Notes under the pieces: generated by a model
What the model was told of the DNA's origin: nothing
The model's database searches: none
Seen by the model: the letters and a program-made list of their open reading frames with translations, nothing else
DNA from: Paenibacillus sp.
GTDB taxonomy: Bacteria > Bacillota > Bacilli > Paenibacillales > Paenibacillaceae
Length of the DNA: 64,000 nucleotides
Assembly (NCBI GenBank): GCA_023512345.1
Contig: JAILZT010000002.1
Span: 310,001-374,000, forward strand
Reading direction: 5' to 3'
Made by a program: the position numbers and the translations under genes
Shown here: one piece after another, positions 17,442-25,107 of the stretch
How the letters are laid out: each line of letters opens with the position of its first letter
How positions within the stretch are numbered: position 1 is the first letter of the stretch

Positions 17442-17843
17442 TCAATTAAAGAACAACGCGTCAAGTGAAATCGAACCTGGACCTATAAGAGCGATACCAG
17501 CAGCGACTACCAAAAGAGTCAGCGGGAACTCAATACCATTTGCAGTAGACCAGAACCCGTTAGGAGCATGAACCTTAACAATAGCACCGAGCATAGTAGC
17601 AATAATCAATACCCCTGCAACAGGAGTCAATAAACCAAACGTGAACAGCAGACCTCCAACCAGCTCCATCAACCCTGCGAGTATTGCCATAGTAACACCC
17701 GGTTTAATGCCAATAGACTCCATCCATCCGCCGGTCCCTTTGGGACCATACCCTCCGAACCATCCGAACAACTTTTGTGCACCATGTCCTATAAAAGCAA
17801 CCCCGATAACCAATCTTATCAATAACAATCCTACACTAACCAT
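17442..17843 (-). CDS. DoxX-family membrane protein, MhqP-like
   Basis: A 133-residue protein with four hydrophobic helices and the DoxX pattern GVAFIGHGAQKLFGWFGG near the N-terminus and GLMELVGGLLFTFGLLTPVAG in the middle. In B. subtilis the DoxX-type protein MhqP is encoded with MhqO under MhqR. Here it is the first gene of the operon and its promoter region carries the palindrome at 17875-17892. Its biochemical role is not established. GGAGAGGG precedes the ATG. Confidence 0.88.
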   Translation of the reverse strand: MVSVGLLLIRLVIGVAFIGHGAQKLFGWFGGYGPKGTGGWMESIGIKPGVTMAILAGLMELVGGLLFTFGLLTPVAGVLIIATMLGAIVKVHAPNGFWSTANGIEFPLTLLVVAAGIALIGPGSISLDALFFN

Positions 17844-17874
17844 TTTTAACCCTCTCCATTCTCTTTGATTTAAT

Positions 17875-17892
17875 TATCTTAACCTTAAGATA
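17875..17892. promoter_or_regulatory. Probable MhqR-type operator upstream of the DoxX operon
   Basis: TATCTTAACCTTAAGATA is a perfect 8-2-8 palindrome 32 bp upstream of the DoxX ATG. A nearly identical 18-mer lies upstream of the MarR-type regulator gene (18503-18520). MarR dimers bind palindromes of this size, and the spacing fits promoter occlusion. Confidence 0.7.
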
Positions 17893-17955
17893 TTTGATAA
17901 AAAAATTTGTAACTTCTTAGCCTAAATGAAGGCGCGAGTTTTGGGAACTTCTACT

Positions 17956-18435
17956 CTATACGCCTTTACCCAGTTTTTTCAAAAAATCTATGGCCTGATC
18001 CTTCTCTTCAGTGTTCAATCCGCCCATAAGACCATGGATGGAAGACACGTGACGGGGAAATATTTCATCAAAAAGCTCCCGGCCTGCTTCCGTGATTTCC
18101 GCATAAGTAACACGTCGGTCTTCACTGCTAGGCACACGTTTCATGAACCCCTTATTCTCCAGCTTATCAATGTTGTACGTAATGCTGCCGCTAGTGACCA
18201 AAATCTTCTCACCAATCTGTTGCAGCGGAATACGAGTCCGGTGATACAACACTTCCAGCACCATAAATTCTGCGGAGGACAGCCCGTAGCTCTTCATATC
18301 CTTTACTGCCTGATCCATTAGGCTTCTGTAAGCTTTCGATAATACTACGAATAGTTTCAGCGAGGATGCTTGATCCTTGTCACACGGGACGCTGCTGCTA
18401 TTCTTCTCACGCTCCACAGCTTCGAAATCACTCAT
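17956..18435 (-). CDS. MarR-family regulator, MhqR-like
   Basis: A 159-residue MarR-type winged-helix protein. The central GLSSAEFMVLEVLYHRTRIP, LQQIGEKILVTSGSITYNID (recognition helix region) and wing RVPSSEDRRVTYAEIT match the MhqR branch, which senses quinones and electrophiles. One cysteine (in SSVPCDKD near residue 18) is visible; whether it senses anything is unknown. It is encoded upstream of the DoxX-dioxygenase-hydrolase operon with palindromes at both promoters, so autoregulation is likely. GGAGGTGG precedes the ATG. Confidence 0.87.
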   Translation of the reverse strand: MSDFEAVEREKNSSSVPCDKDQASSLKLFVVLSKAYRSLMDQAVKDMKSYGLSSAEFMVLEVLYHRTRIPLQQIGEKILVTSGSITYNIDKLENKGFMKRVPSSEDRRVTYAEITEAGRELFDEIFPRHVSSIHGLMGGLNTEEKDQAIDFLKKLGKGV

Positions 18436-18502
18436 TATTCCACCTCCTTATCTTATAAGTTCAAGTATTAAATACCTGCTGTCGATTTATCTTTAAGATG
18501 AA

Positions 18503-18520
18503 TATCTTTAACTTAAGATA
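18503..18520. promoter_or_regulatory. Probable operator upstream of the MhqR-like gene
   Basis: TATCTTTAACTTAAGATA matches the operator at 17875-17892 at 16 of 18 positions. A shorter palindrome ATCTTTAAGAT lies at 18489-18499 and a partial copy TTATCTTATAAG near 18448, so the regulator promoter may hold several half-sites. Confidence 0.65.
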
Positions 18521-18600
18521 AATATATCCTGTATAAAAGGTTTTGTCAACAGCTTTACGTAATAAAAATTGCCTAAGTTTGACCTAGCCTCCAAATCGGC

Positions 18601-18642
18601 GTATCCTTTTCCTTGCGAACACGCTCAGGATACCCCTTTTTT
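18601..18642 (+). terminator. Orphan plus-strand terminator
   Basis: GTATCCT (18601-18607) pairs with AGGATAC (18627-18633) and is followed by CCC and six T. It points rightward, yet no plus-strand gene precedes it: the nearest is the minus-strand regulator ending at its start codon, 18435. It may end a short divergent transcript. Confidence 0.6.
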
Positions 18643-18646
18643 AGGA

Positions 18647-18918
18647 TTCAAAACCAAAACTATTGGTTGACGAAATACCCTGCACCATAGGGTAGCGATG
18701 AAGATTGCTAACTATTGTCACTGCACACCTCTATGCGGACTGTACAGCCTCTATTTAAGTCAAAAAGGGTCATACGAATTCCATGCGGACTCAGGAGACA
18801 CTATTCATTTAATAACAGCCTCTTTGGGGGAGAAAAGGGTGCAATAGCGTCCCTGGTGTCCGTATAAATTTCTAATCGTCCGGTTTTGGTCATATAAGGT
18901 CTTCTCTGTCCGTATACG
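18647..18918 (+). repeat. Four-box intergenic repeat element, copy 1
   Basis: Four related ~25-bp boxes lie at about 18731, 18781, 18842 and 18890. The first two read in one direction (CTATGCGGACTGTACAG, CCATGCGGACTCAGGAG), the last two in the other (CTGGTGTCCGTATA, TCTGTCCGTATACG). Copy 2 at 32355-32620 matches over the whole length in inverse orientation, including the flank TTCAAAAC...CACACCTC. This fills most of the 595-bp gene-free region 18436-19030; the MhqR-type sites fill the rest. No ORF here looks real. Confidence 0.8.
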
Positions 18919-19030
18919 CACTACTACAAACATAAATGAAGAGAGATCTACGTGCCTATCACTGACGGCTACCCTTCTCGAATAATAGAGGATATCGTAA
19001 AAAGTATACATTTTCAAAGGAGGCCGCAGA

Positions 19031-20065
19031 TTGACTACACGCTATAATCCATCCATAGGCGAGGCCGCTGAGCAGCGGCGAGTGATAACAGAATCCGGAT
19101 TGGCGGCCGAGCCAAAGCGAGTGCTGAGCGTAACGGCAGTGGCGGCTGAGCCAAGGCGAGTGCTGAGCGATTCCGGATTGGCGGATGAGCCAATGCGAGT
19201 GACGAGCGATTCCGGAGGGGCGGCCGAGCCAAGGCGAGTGACGAGCGATTCCGAATTGGCGGTTGAGCCAAGGCGAGTGCTGAGCGATTCCGGATTGGCG
19301 GGTGAGCCAAGGCGAGTGCTGAGCGATTCCGGATTGGCGGATGAGCCAAGTCGAGTGACGAGTGATTCCGGAGGGGCGGCCGAGCCAATGCGAGTGACGA
19401 GCGATTCCGGAGGGGCGGTTGAGCCAAGTCGAGTGCTGATCGTAACGGCAGTGGCGGCTGAGCGGGACGCGGTCCTTCGCGGCCTGAAGGGCAGCGACAG
19501 GTTCCACGTTATAGCTGCGGGCGCAGGCACCGCAGCTGCGGCGGCGGGAACCGCGGCGGCTCTTGCAGCCGGGTCTTACGGCTGCGTAATCAGCGCCGGG
19601 ATCGGCGGCGGGTTCCCGGGGCGGGCGCCTTTAGGCTCGCTGGTCGTAGCCAGCGAGATGATGGCCGCCGACCTCGGGGCGGAGACGCCGGAGGGCTTCC
19701 GCAGCGCTGCCGAGCTCGGCTTCGGCAGCGTGACCGTGCCGGCGGACCCCGGCACGGTCCAGGCGGTTGCGGCCGCGCTGGGAGCGGCCGGGCTTGCGGT
19801 AAGCACGGGACCCGTGCTTACCGTCTCGACGGCGACCGGCACGGCAGAGACGGCCGCCGCTCTGGCCGCGCGGGTTCCGGGCGCGGCCGCCGAAGCCATG
19901 GAAGGCCACGGGGTTGCCGTGGCCGCCCGGGCGCTCGGGCTGATGGCGCTGGAGATCCGCGCCATCTCGAACCCGGTCGGTCCACGCGACCGGGGAGCTT
20001 GGAAGATCGGCGATGCCTTGGATGCACTCACGGCAGCCGCAACTATACTATTGGAGGTGCTCTAA
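19031..20065 (+). CDS. mqnB: Futalosine hydrolase with N-terminal 13-residue repeat array
   Basis: A 344-residue protein. The catalytic part starts at about residue 134 (RVLIVTAVAAERDAVLRG) and has the nucleosidase-like core CVISAGIGGGFPGRAPLGS, the AEAMEGHGVA motif and C-terminal AISNPVGPRDRGAWKI typical of futalosine hydrolase, which cleaves futalosine in menaquinone synthesis. Residues 10-139 are ten tandem 13-mers such as GLADEPMRVTSDS. AAAGGAGG at 19016-19023 lies seven bases before the TTG at 19031, so the array should be translated. Base composition is far more GC-rich than in neighbours (45 of 60 bases in 19681-19740). The stop overlaps the mqnD start (TAATG). Confidence 0.85.
   Translation: MTTRYNPSIGEAAEQRRVITESGLAAEPKRVLSVTAVAAEPRRVLSDSGLADEPMRVTSDSGGAAEPRRVTSDSELAVEPRRVLSDSGLAGEPRRVLSDSGLADEPSRVTSDSGGAAEPMRVTSDSGGAVEPSRVLIVTAVAAERDAVLRGLKGSDRFHVIAAGAGTAAAAAGTAAALAAGSYGCVISAGIGGGFPGRAPLGSLVVASEMMAADLGAETPEGFRSAAELGFGSVTVPADPGTVQAVAAALGAAGLAVSTGPVLTVSTATGTAETAAALAARVPGAAAEAMEGHGVAVAARALGLMALEIRAISNPVGPRDRGAWKIGDALDALTAAATILLEVL
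19058..19447 (+). repeat. Ten-unit 39-bp tandem repeat inside mqnB
   Basis: Units begin at 19058 and every 39 bp after (19097, 19136, 19175, 19214, 19253, 19292, 19331, 19370, 19409). A typical unit starts GGATTGGCGGATGAGCCAAT. Outer units are most divergent. Units 2 and 10 end in CGTAACG followed by GCAGTGGCGGCTGAGC, the same sequence that forms the natural beginning of the catalytic domain. The period is a multiple of three, so all frames on both strands remain open; the reverse-strand ORFs here are shadows. Confidence 0.92.
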
Positions 20066-20925
20066 TGACAGCAACAATTCAAGAGCTTAACATTGCATTC
20101 TCTCCATGCCCTAATGACACCTTTGTTTTTCATGCTTTGGCGCACGGCTTAGTACCTGATGCCCCTAAGCTGAATGTAACCTATGCTGATATCGATATTA
20201 CCAACGGGCTAGCCGCGGAGGGCAAGGGCCCTGAAGTACTCAAAATCTCCTATGCTGCCCTCCCATGGGTATTAGATCAATATAAGCTGCTTCCATGTGG
20301 CGGTGCACTCGGCCGAGGCTGCGGCCCTCTTCTTTTAACTGGAGGAGGACCTCTAGCCGTAAAGCGTCCTGCAGGGCTGGCTGGACGAAGAATCGCCGTA
20401 CCAAGTGAGCGTTCTACTGCTTATCTGCTGTTCCGACTATGGGCAGCACAACACGTGCCCGGCGGAATTGGTGAAATTGTCGTCATGCCATTCGACGAGA
20501 TCATGCCTGCTGTACGAGATGGACTTATAGATGCTGGGCTAGTCATTCATGAAGCCAGATTTACCTATGCCTCTTACGGCCTGCACATGCTAACCGATCT
20601 AGGCAGCTGGTGGGAAGAAGATACCGGGCTGCCTATTCCGCTTGGTGCGATAATTGCCCGCCGTGATCTCGATACAGATGCCATCATAGGGTGGATTCGC
20701 AGCTCACTCCAATACGCTTGGGATCACCCTACTGCTTCCCGTGACTATGTTCTAAGTCATGCCCAAGAGTTAGCTCCAGAAGTAGCCAAATCACATATTG
20801 ATTTATATGTTAATGAATTCTCTATGAATTTGGGCGACAGCGGATACGCCGCTATCTCTGCACTGCTGGAACGTGCCGCCGCCGAAGGACTTGTCCCTGC
20901 TGTTGATCCTGCATTGCTCCGGTAG
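20065..20925 (+). CDS. mqnD: 1,4-dihydroxy-6-naphthoate synthase
   Basis: A 286-residue periplasmic-binding-protein-fold enzyme of the futalosine pathway that converts cyclic dehypoxanthinyl futalosine to 1,4-dihydroxy-6-naphthoate. Diagnostic stretches: N-terminal NIAFSPCPNDTFVFHALAHG, KISYAALPWVLDQYKLLPCG, GPLLLTGGG, the central IAVPSERSTAYLLFRLW and the active-site IHEARFTYASYGL. The ATG at 20065 has GGAGGTG just upstream, and the previous mqnB stop overlaps it by one base, so translation is coupled. Base composition returns to the local average. Other mqn genes are not in the window. Confidence 0.92.
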   Translation: MTATIQELNIAFSPCPNDTFVFHALAHGLVPDAPKLNVTYADIDITNGLAAEGKGPEVLKISYAALPWVLDQYKLLPCGGALGRGCGPLLLTGGGPLAVKRPAGLAGRRIAVPSERSTAYLLFRLWAAQHVPGGIGEIVVMPFDEIMPAVRDGLIDAGLVIHEARFTYASYGLHMLTDLGSWWEEDTGLPIPLGAIIARRDLDTDAIIGWIRSSLQYAWDHPTASRDYVLSHAQELAPEVAKSHIDLYVNEFSMNLGDSGYAAISALLERAAAEGLVPAVDPALLR

Positions 20926-20981
20926 TTTTCCAATAATGCTCCAATATACACATGATCAGTTTTCAAGCATGGAGGGATAGA

Positions 20982-21815
20982 ATGATTCCGGAAGGCAACA
21001 GCAAAGCCAACATTGACCGTTTCTTGGGATTTCAGGAGGACTACGACCGATATAGACCGGCGGCACCCATAATGGTAACCACACTGCTTAAAAATTATTT
21101 AGGAGCTTTCCCTTCACTTGTTGTAGATATAGGTTGCGGCACCGGTTTATCGACGTTTTTGTGGGAGGAATCTGCGAAAGCGGTAATTGGCATAGAACCT
21201 AACACGGATATGCTCAGTAAAGCAATAGAGAAGCTAAACCTACGAAACAAAGATGGTGTCACCAGCAACATATCCTTTGCTCAAGGCTATGCAAACAACC
21301 TCAACCTAGCCTCTGAAAGCGTAGACATCGTCACTTGCTCGCAGTCCTTTCATTGGATGGAGCCGGCGAGTACCTTATCGGAAGTTGTACGTGTATTGAG
21401 AAAAGGCGGTGTTTTTGCAGCATATGATTGTGATTGGCCGCTGATGCTCCTGCCGAGTATCGAGACGCGTTATACACATTTGATCGCCAAAGCTGATGAC
21501 ATCCTAACCCGTCTGCTACCCTCAGAAGATAGAGCGCATAAATGGAGTAAAGATGAGCATCTATCCCGAATCCAAGCCCATAAAGGCTTCTCTTTTTCTA
21601 GAGAAATCGTATTTCACAATACGGAGCCCTGTAATGCGGAGCGATATATTGGCCTCACTCTTAGTCAAGGCGGCATACAGACCGTGATGAAGCTGGGCAT
21701 ATCTGATCTAGAACAGGATATCACTGAATTTCAGGCAGCTGTAGAAAAGTATTTCAACGGGAGAACCTTAGAGATTCTGATTAGCTACAGGATGCGTCTG
21801 GGAATAAAATACTAA
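20982..21815 (+). CDS. Class I SAM-dependent methyltransferase
   Basis: A 277-residue methyltransferase. The SAM-binding motif I is VVDIGCGTGLSTFLW, followed by the acidic motif II VIGIEPNTDML, motif post-II SFAQGYANNLNL and the HWMEPASTLSEVVRVLRKGG segment typical of the Methyltransf_11 group. The substrate cannot be inferred; a role in quinone methylation is conceivable from the mqn neighbours but not shown. GGAGGGATAG supports the ATG at 20982 over 20952. A terminator follows. Confidence 0.85.
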   Translation: MIPEGNSKANIDRFLGFQEDYDRYRPAAPIMVTTLLKNYLGAFPSLVVDIGCGTGLSTFLWEESAKAVIGIEPNTDMLSKAIEKLNLRNKDGVTSNISFAQGYANNLNLASESVDIVTCSQSFHWMEPASTLSEVVRVLRKGGVFAAYDCDWPLMLLPSIETRYTHLIAKADDILTRLLPSEDRAHKWSKDEHLSRIQAHKGFSFSREIVFHNTEPCNAERYIGLTLSQGGIQTVMKLGISDLEQDITEFQAAVEKYFNGRTLEILISYRMRLGIKY

Positions 21816-21845
21816 TCTGTCATAGCACTCTATTTATTACCTAAG

Positions 21846-21880
21846 GCCACCCCTCTTCTAAAGAGGCGGTGGCTTTTTAT
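21846..21880 (+). terminator. Terminator after the methyltransferase gene
   Basis: GCCACCCCTCTT pairs with AGAGGCGGTGGC around CTAA, followed by five T. Confidence 0.85.
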
Positions 21881-21903
21881 TTTCAAAAAGAGTGAAACAA
21901 AAA

Positions 21904-21931
21904 TAAACATTCAGCCTCTTTCAGCCGATAA
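21904..21931 (+). promoter_or_regulatory. Sigma-D (motility) promoter of the chemoreceptor gene
   Basis: TAAA (21904-21907), a 16-bp spacer and GCCGATAA (21924-21931) match the Bacillus sigma-D consensus TAAA-N14-16-GCCGATAT. The start codon of the chemoreceptor lies 50 bp downstream, so co-expression with flagellar genes is expected. Confidence 0.8.
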
Positions 21932-21981
21932 TACGTTGTTAAAAGAAAATTAGTATAGGAAGCAGAGGTCTGATTACCGTC

Positions 21982-23970
21982 ATGAAATTTATCCGATTTA
22001 CATTACGAAAGAAGTTAATGGGAACCTTGTTATTGACAATGCTTATCCCAACGATTACTGTAGGTTTTTTTTCCTACAACTCCTCACACAACAGTCTAAA
22101 GAGCACTTTGCTTGACGATGCCAGCATGAGTATCCAAACGGCAGATAAGATCGTTACACAGCTCATTGGCGCCAAAGTTACAGACATCGATGAATACTCT
22201 CAAATATTTAATAAAACCCAATCGATTGACCCTGAATCATCTGGAATGCTGGAGCAGCTCCAAATCTACCTAAGAACACATGCAGAAGCCCAAAATATTT
22301 TTGTCGGAACAGATGAAGGCAAGATGATACAAGCAAAAGATAATAAGCTTCCTGCGGGCTTTGATCCACGTGTTCGCCCTTGGTATAAACAGGCGATAGA
22401 CCACCCGAGTCAGACTGTGATTTCATCCGTTGAGATCGATTCAACTAAGCGTCCAGTAGTCTTTATATCTAGAACACTAGGCAAAGGACAAGGCGTTTTA
22501 GGCCTATCTCTAGATCTTAGCAAGCTGCAGGAAATGACCTCTATTCGGGTAGGCACTAAAGGTTATATTATGATCTTGGATAAATCGCGGCGGTACGCTA
22601 CGCACCCAACCGAACCACTCGGTGTAGAGGTAAAGGCTGACTATGTTGATCGGATATTTGCGTCAGCAGAAGACCAGTTCGAGTACCAGTACAATGGTCA
22701 ATCTAAACAGATGATATTTGTTACCAATCCATTAACCGGTTGGAAAATTTCCGGCACCCTTCTAAATTCTGAGATTACCGATGCTGTAAAACCAATCCGT
22801 AATACAACCTTAATCGTGATCGTAAGTTCCATCCTCCTTATCGGGTCGATCGCTTTCCTCCTGATTAATTCACTGTTGAAGCCCTTGAAAAGGTTACAGC
22901 GCTCCGCACAGCAAATAAGTGAAGGAGACCTCACCCTTCAGGTGGCTACGAACAGATCCGATGAAATCGGAGAGCTTTCCCGCAACTTTCAACAAATGGT
23001 AAATAACCTGCGATCTATGATTGTTAAGGTTCATGAAATGACAGAAAATCTTTCCTCCTCTTCACAGCAGCTCGCTGCAAGCACAGAACAAACCATCTCC
23101 TCAATAGAGCATGTAACGTTAGCTATTCAGGAAGTCTCGACAGGCAGTGAACGGCAGCTAGGCACGATTAGAGAAAGTAAAGAGCACATCGATATCATGT
23201 CAGCAGATTTAAACGGAATTTCATCTTCTATGCAAAAAATGACAGATCAAGCTGCGGATACGATACAACTATCAGATGAAGGCAGTGAAGCCATAAGCTT
23301 AAGCACCACAACAATGGATAGTATCCATACAACTATGGAACAGCTTAGTGTGGTTATTCATAATCTGAGCAGTCATTCCAGTGATATTGGCAGTATTGTC
23401 AATACCATTTCTGATATTGCCCGCCAGACGAATTTACTAGCCCTGAATGCTTCCATTGAAGCCGCTCGTGCGGGTGAACATGGCCGGGGATTTAATGTTG
23501 TTGCCACAGAAGTACGTAAACTGGCTGAGCTTTCCGGTAAATCTGCACAACAGATTAATGATTTAATTCAAGGGATTCAGCACACGGTTCTGACCGCGCT
23601 AAATACGATGAGCACGGCTCAAGAAAGAGTAGGCGAAGGAATCTCGGCGGTAGACTTATCAGGGCGGGCATTTTCCCGTATCCGTAGATCCGTTAACCAA
23701 TCCGCTGAACAAATCAATGCAGTATCAACAGCGGCAGGAGAACTCTTTCAGAAAGCAAAAACTGTTGTTCATGCGATGAACGACATTGCCCGCATTTCTG
23801 GAGAATCTGCCGCCAATACAGAGACTGTATCCGCCGCGGCGCAAGAACAGCTTGCTTCTATGGAGGAAATTGGTCATTCCAGCAGCGATTTGACTCGACT
23901 GGCCGAGCAATTGCAGGAATTGGTGGAACAATTCAAGATATACGAGGATTCAGTAAGCAACAAAGCATAA
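21982..23970 (+). CDS. Methyl-accepting chemotaxis protein (Cache-type sensor)
   Basis: A 662-residue chemoreceptor. A first membrane helix (about 12-31) is followed by an extracellular Cache-type domain to about 275 ([16 protein letters not shown] and [16 protein letters not shown] are typical), a second helix (about 277-298), a HAMP domain ([19 protein letters not shown]) and a cytoplasmic signalling domain with the conserved hairpin tip [21 protein letters not shown]. It passes ligand binding to CheA. A sigma-D promoter and a terminator frame it as a single-gene unit. The ligand is unknown; Cache receptors often bind small organic acids or amino acids. Confidence 0.93.
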   Translation: MKFIRFTLRKKLMGTLLLTMLIPTITVGFFSYNSSHNSLKSTLLDDASMSIQTADKIVTQLIGAKVTDIDEYSQIFNKTQSIDPESSGMLEQLQIYLRTHAEAQNIFVGTDEGKMIQAKDNKLPAGFDPRVRPWYKQAIDHPSQTVISSVEIDSTKRPVVFISRTLGKGQGVLGLSLDLSKLQEMTSIRVGTKGYIMILDKSRRYATHPTEPLGVEVKADYVDRIFASAEDQFEYQYNGQSKQMIFVTNPLTGWKISGTLLNSEITDAVKPIRNTTLIVIVSSILLIGSIAFLLINSLLKPLKRLQRSAQQISEGDLTLQVATNRSDEIGELSRNFQQMVNNLRSMIVKVHEMTENLSSSSQQLAASTEQTISSIEHVTLAIQEVSTGSERQLGTIRESKEHIDIMSADLNGISSSMQKMTDQAADTIQLSDEGSEAISLSTTTMDSIHTTMEQLSVVIHNLSSHSSDIGSIVNTISDIARQTNLLALNASIEAARAGEHGRGFNVVATEVRKLAELSGKSAQQINDLIQGIQHTVLTALNTMSTAQERVGEGISAVDLSGRAFSRIRRSVNQSAEQINAVSTAAGELFQKAKTVVHAMNDIARISGESAANTETVSAAAQEQLASMEEIGHSSSDLTRLAEQLQELVEQFKIYEDSVSNKA

Positions 23971-23991
23971 GAAACAATGATCTGAGATGTT

Positions 23992-24033
23992 AAAACGGAC
24001 GAAAGAGCTCCTTAGAGCCCCTTCGTCCGTTTT
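23992..24033. terminator. Bidirectional terminator between chemoreceptor and pot operon
   Basis: AAAACGGACGAA (23992-24003) pairs with TTCGTCCGTTTT (24022-24033). It can end transcription from both convergent genes. Confidence 0.9.
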
Positions 24034-25107
24034 CTATTTCTTATTCATCTTGAACTTCAAGAACAGCTCGTTATAATGAGCGAGCATCTTTTTGCCGAGG
24101 TTATCGTAGACTTCCAGCCGATCAGTTAGTTCAGAGGGTGGATAAAAGCGAGTATCCTCTGAGATCTCAGGCGGGAGCAGCTTCAGCGCTTCAATGTTAG
24201 GTGTGGAATAGCCAACATATTCCGCATTCTTAGCTGCAATCTCAGGCCGCAGCATGAAGTTGATGAACTGATGTGCTCCATCTACGTTAGCGGCGGTGCG
24301 TGGGATGACCATATTGTCGAACCACTTGTTAGAGCCTTCCTCAGGCACAACGTAATCCAGCTTTTCATTTTCGCTCATAATTTCGGATGCATCGCCTGAC
24401 CAGACTATACCTACGGCGGCCTCTTCGTTTGCCAGCAGCATTTTGATCTCATCGCCAACAATCGCCTTCACGTTCGGTGAGAGCTTGTTAAGCTTACTGA
24501 GCGCTTCCTGTAAATGCTCTTCATTCTGGTCATTCACGGAATAATGCAGACTGTTGAGTGCCATGCCCATTACCTCACGGGCGCCGTCCACCAGGAATAT
24601 GCTGTTGTTCAACCTTTTGTCCCATAGGGAGTCCCAACTGGTAAAGTCTATGCCCTGTGTCATTTCTGGATTATAAATAATCCCAACGGTTCCCCAAAAA
24701 TAAGGTACGGAGTAAAGGTTGCCAGGATCGAATGACAGGTTCATAAAGCGCGGGTCAATATTAGACAGATTCGTTATTTTACTAGGGTCCAGTGGCAGCA
24801 GCAGCTTTTCTTCCTTCATCTTATCGATAGCATAATCCGAGGGAATAACCACATCGAATGTAGTCCCGCCTTGCTCTACTTTGGTCAACATCGCTTCATT
24901 GGAATCAAAAGTCTGGTAGATGACCGTAATTCCAGTCTCCGCTTCAAATTCTTCAAGCAACTCCGGTTCGATATAATCTCCCCAGTTATAGATCGTTAGG
25001 GTGTTTCCACCTGAATACCCTTCATTGGAGTTCATCCATGAACCCAAATACATGAGGGCAAAAGCCGTAATAAGGATGGCCAACAACGCGTTTACAAGCT
25101 GTTTCAT
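24034..25107 (-). CDS. potD: Spermidine/putrescine-binding protein
   Basis: A 357-residue polyamine-binding protein. After a hydrophobic N-terminus (LVNALLAILITAFALMYLGS) come TLTIYNWGDYIEPELLEEFE and FDVVIPSDYAIDKMKEE, the usual PotD start, then VPYFWGTVGIIYNP in the ligand pocket. There is no lipobox cysteine, so the N-terminal helix may act as an uncleaved anchor. It is the last gene of potABCD, overlapping potC by four bases (ATGA). Polyamine type (spermidine or putrescine) is not resolved. Confidence 0.93.
   Translation of the reverse strand: MKQLVNALLAILITAFALMYLGSWMNSNEGYSGGNTLTIYNWGDYIEPELLEEFEAETGITVIYQTFDSNEAMLTKVEQGGTTFDVVIPSDYAIDKMKEEKLLLPLDPSKITNLSNIDPRFMNLSFDPGNLYSVPYFWGTVGIIYNPEMTQGIDFTSWDSLWDKRLNNSIFLVDGAREVMGMALNSLHYSVNDQNEEHLQEALSKLNKLSPNVKAIVGDEIKMLLANEEAAVGIVWSGDASEIMSENEKLDYVVPEEGSNKWFDNMVIPRTAANVDGAHQFINFMLRPEIAAKNAEYVGYSTPNIEALKLLPPEISEDTRFYPPSELTDRLEVYDNLGKKMLAHYNELFLKFKMNKK

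Noticed and set aside
19058..19447. Possible CRISPR array (regular repeats at 39-bp period)
   Set aside because: The units are contiguous with no spacers, lie in frame with a coding sequence, and no cas genes are nearby.
18959..19530. Three overlapping reverse-strand reading frames of 130-182 codons across the mqnB repeats
   Set aside because: They are open only because the 39-bp unit is a multiple of three without stops. They lack ribosome binding sites and show no known protein.
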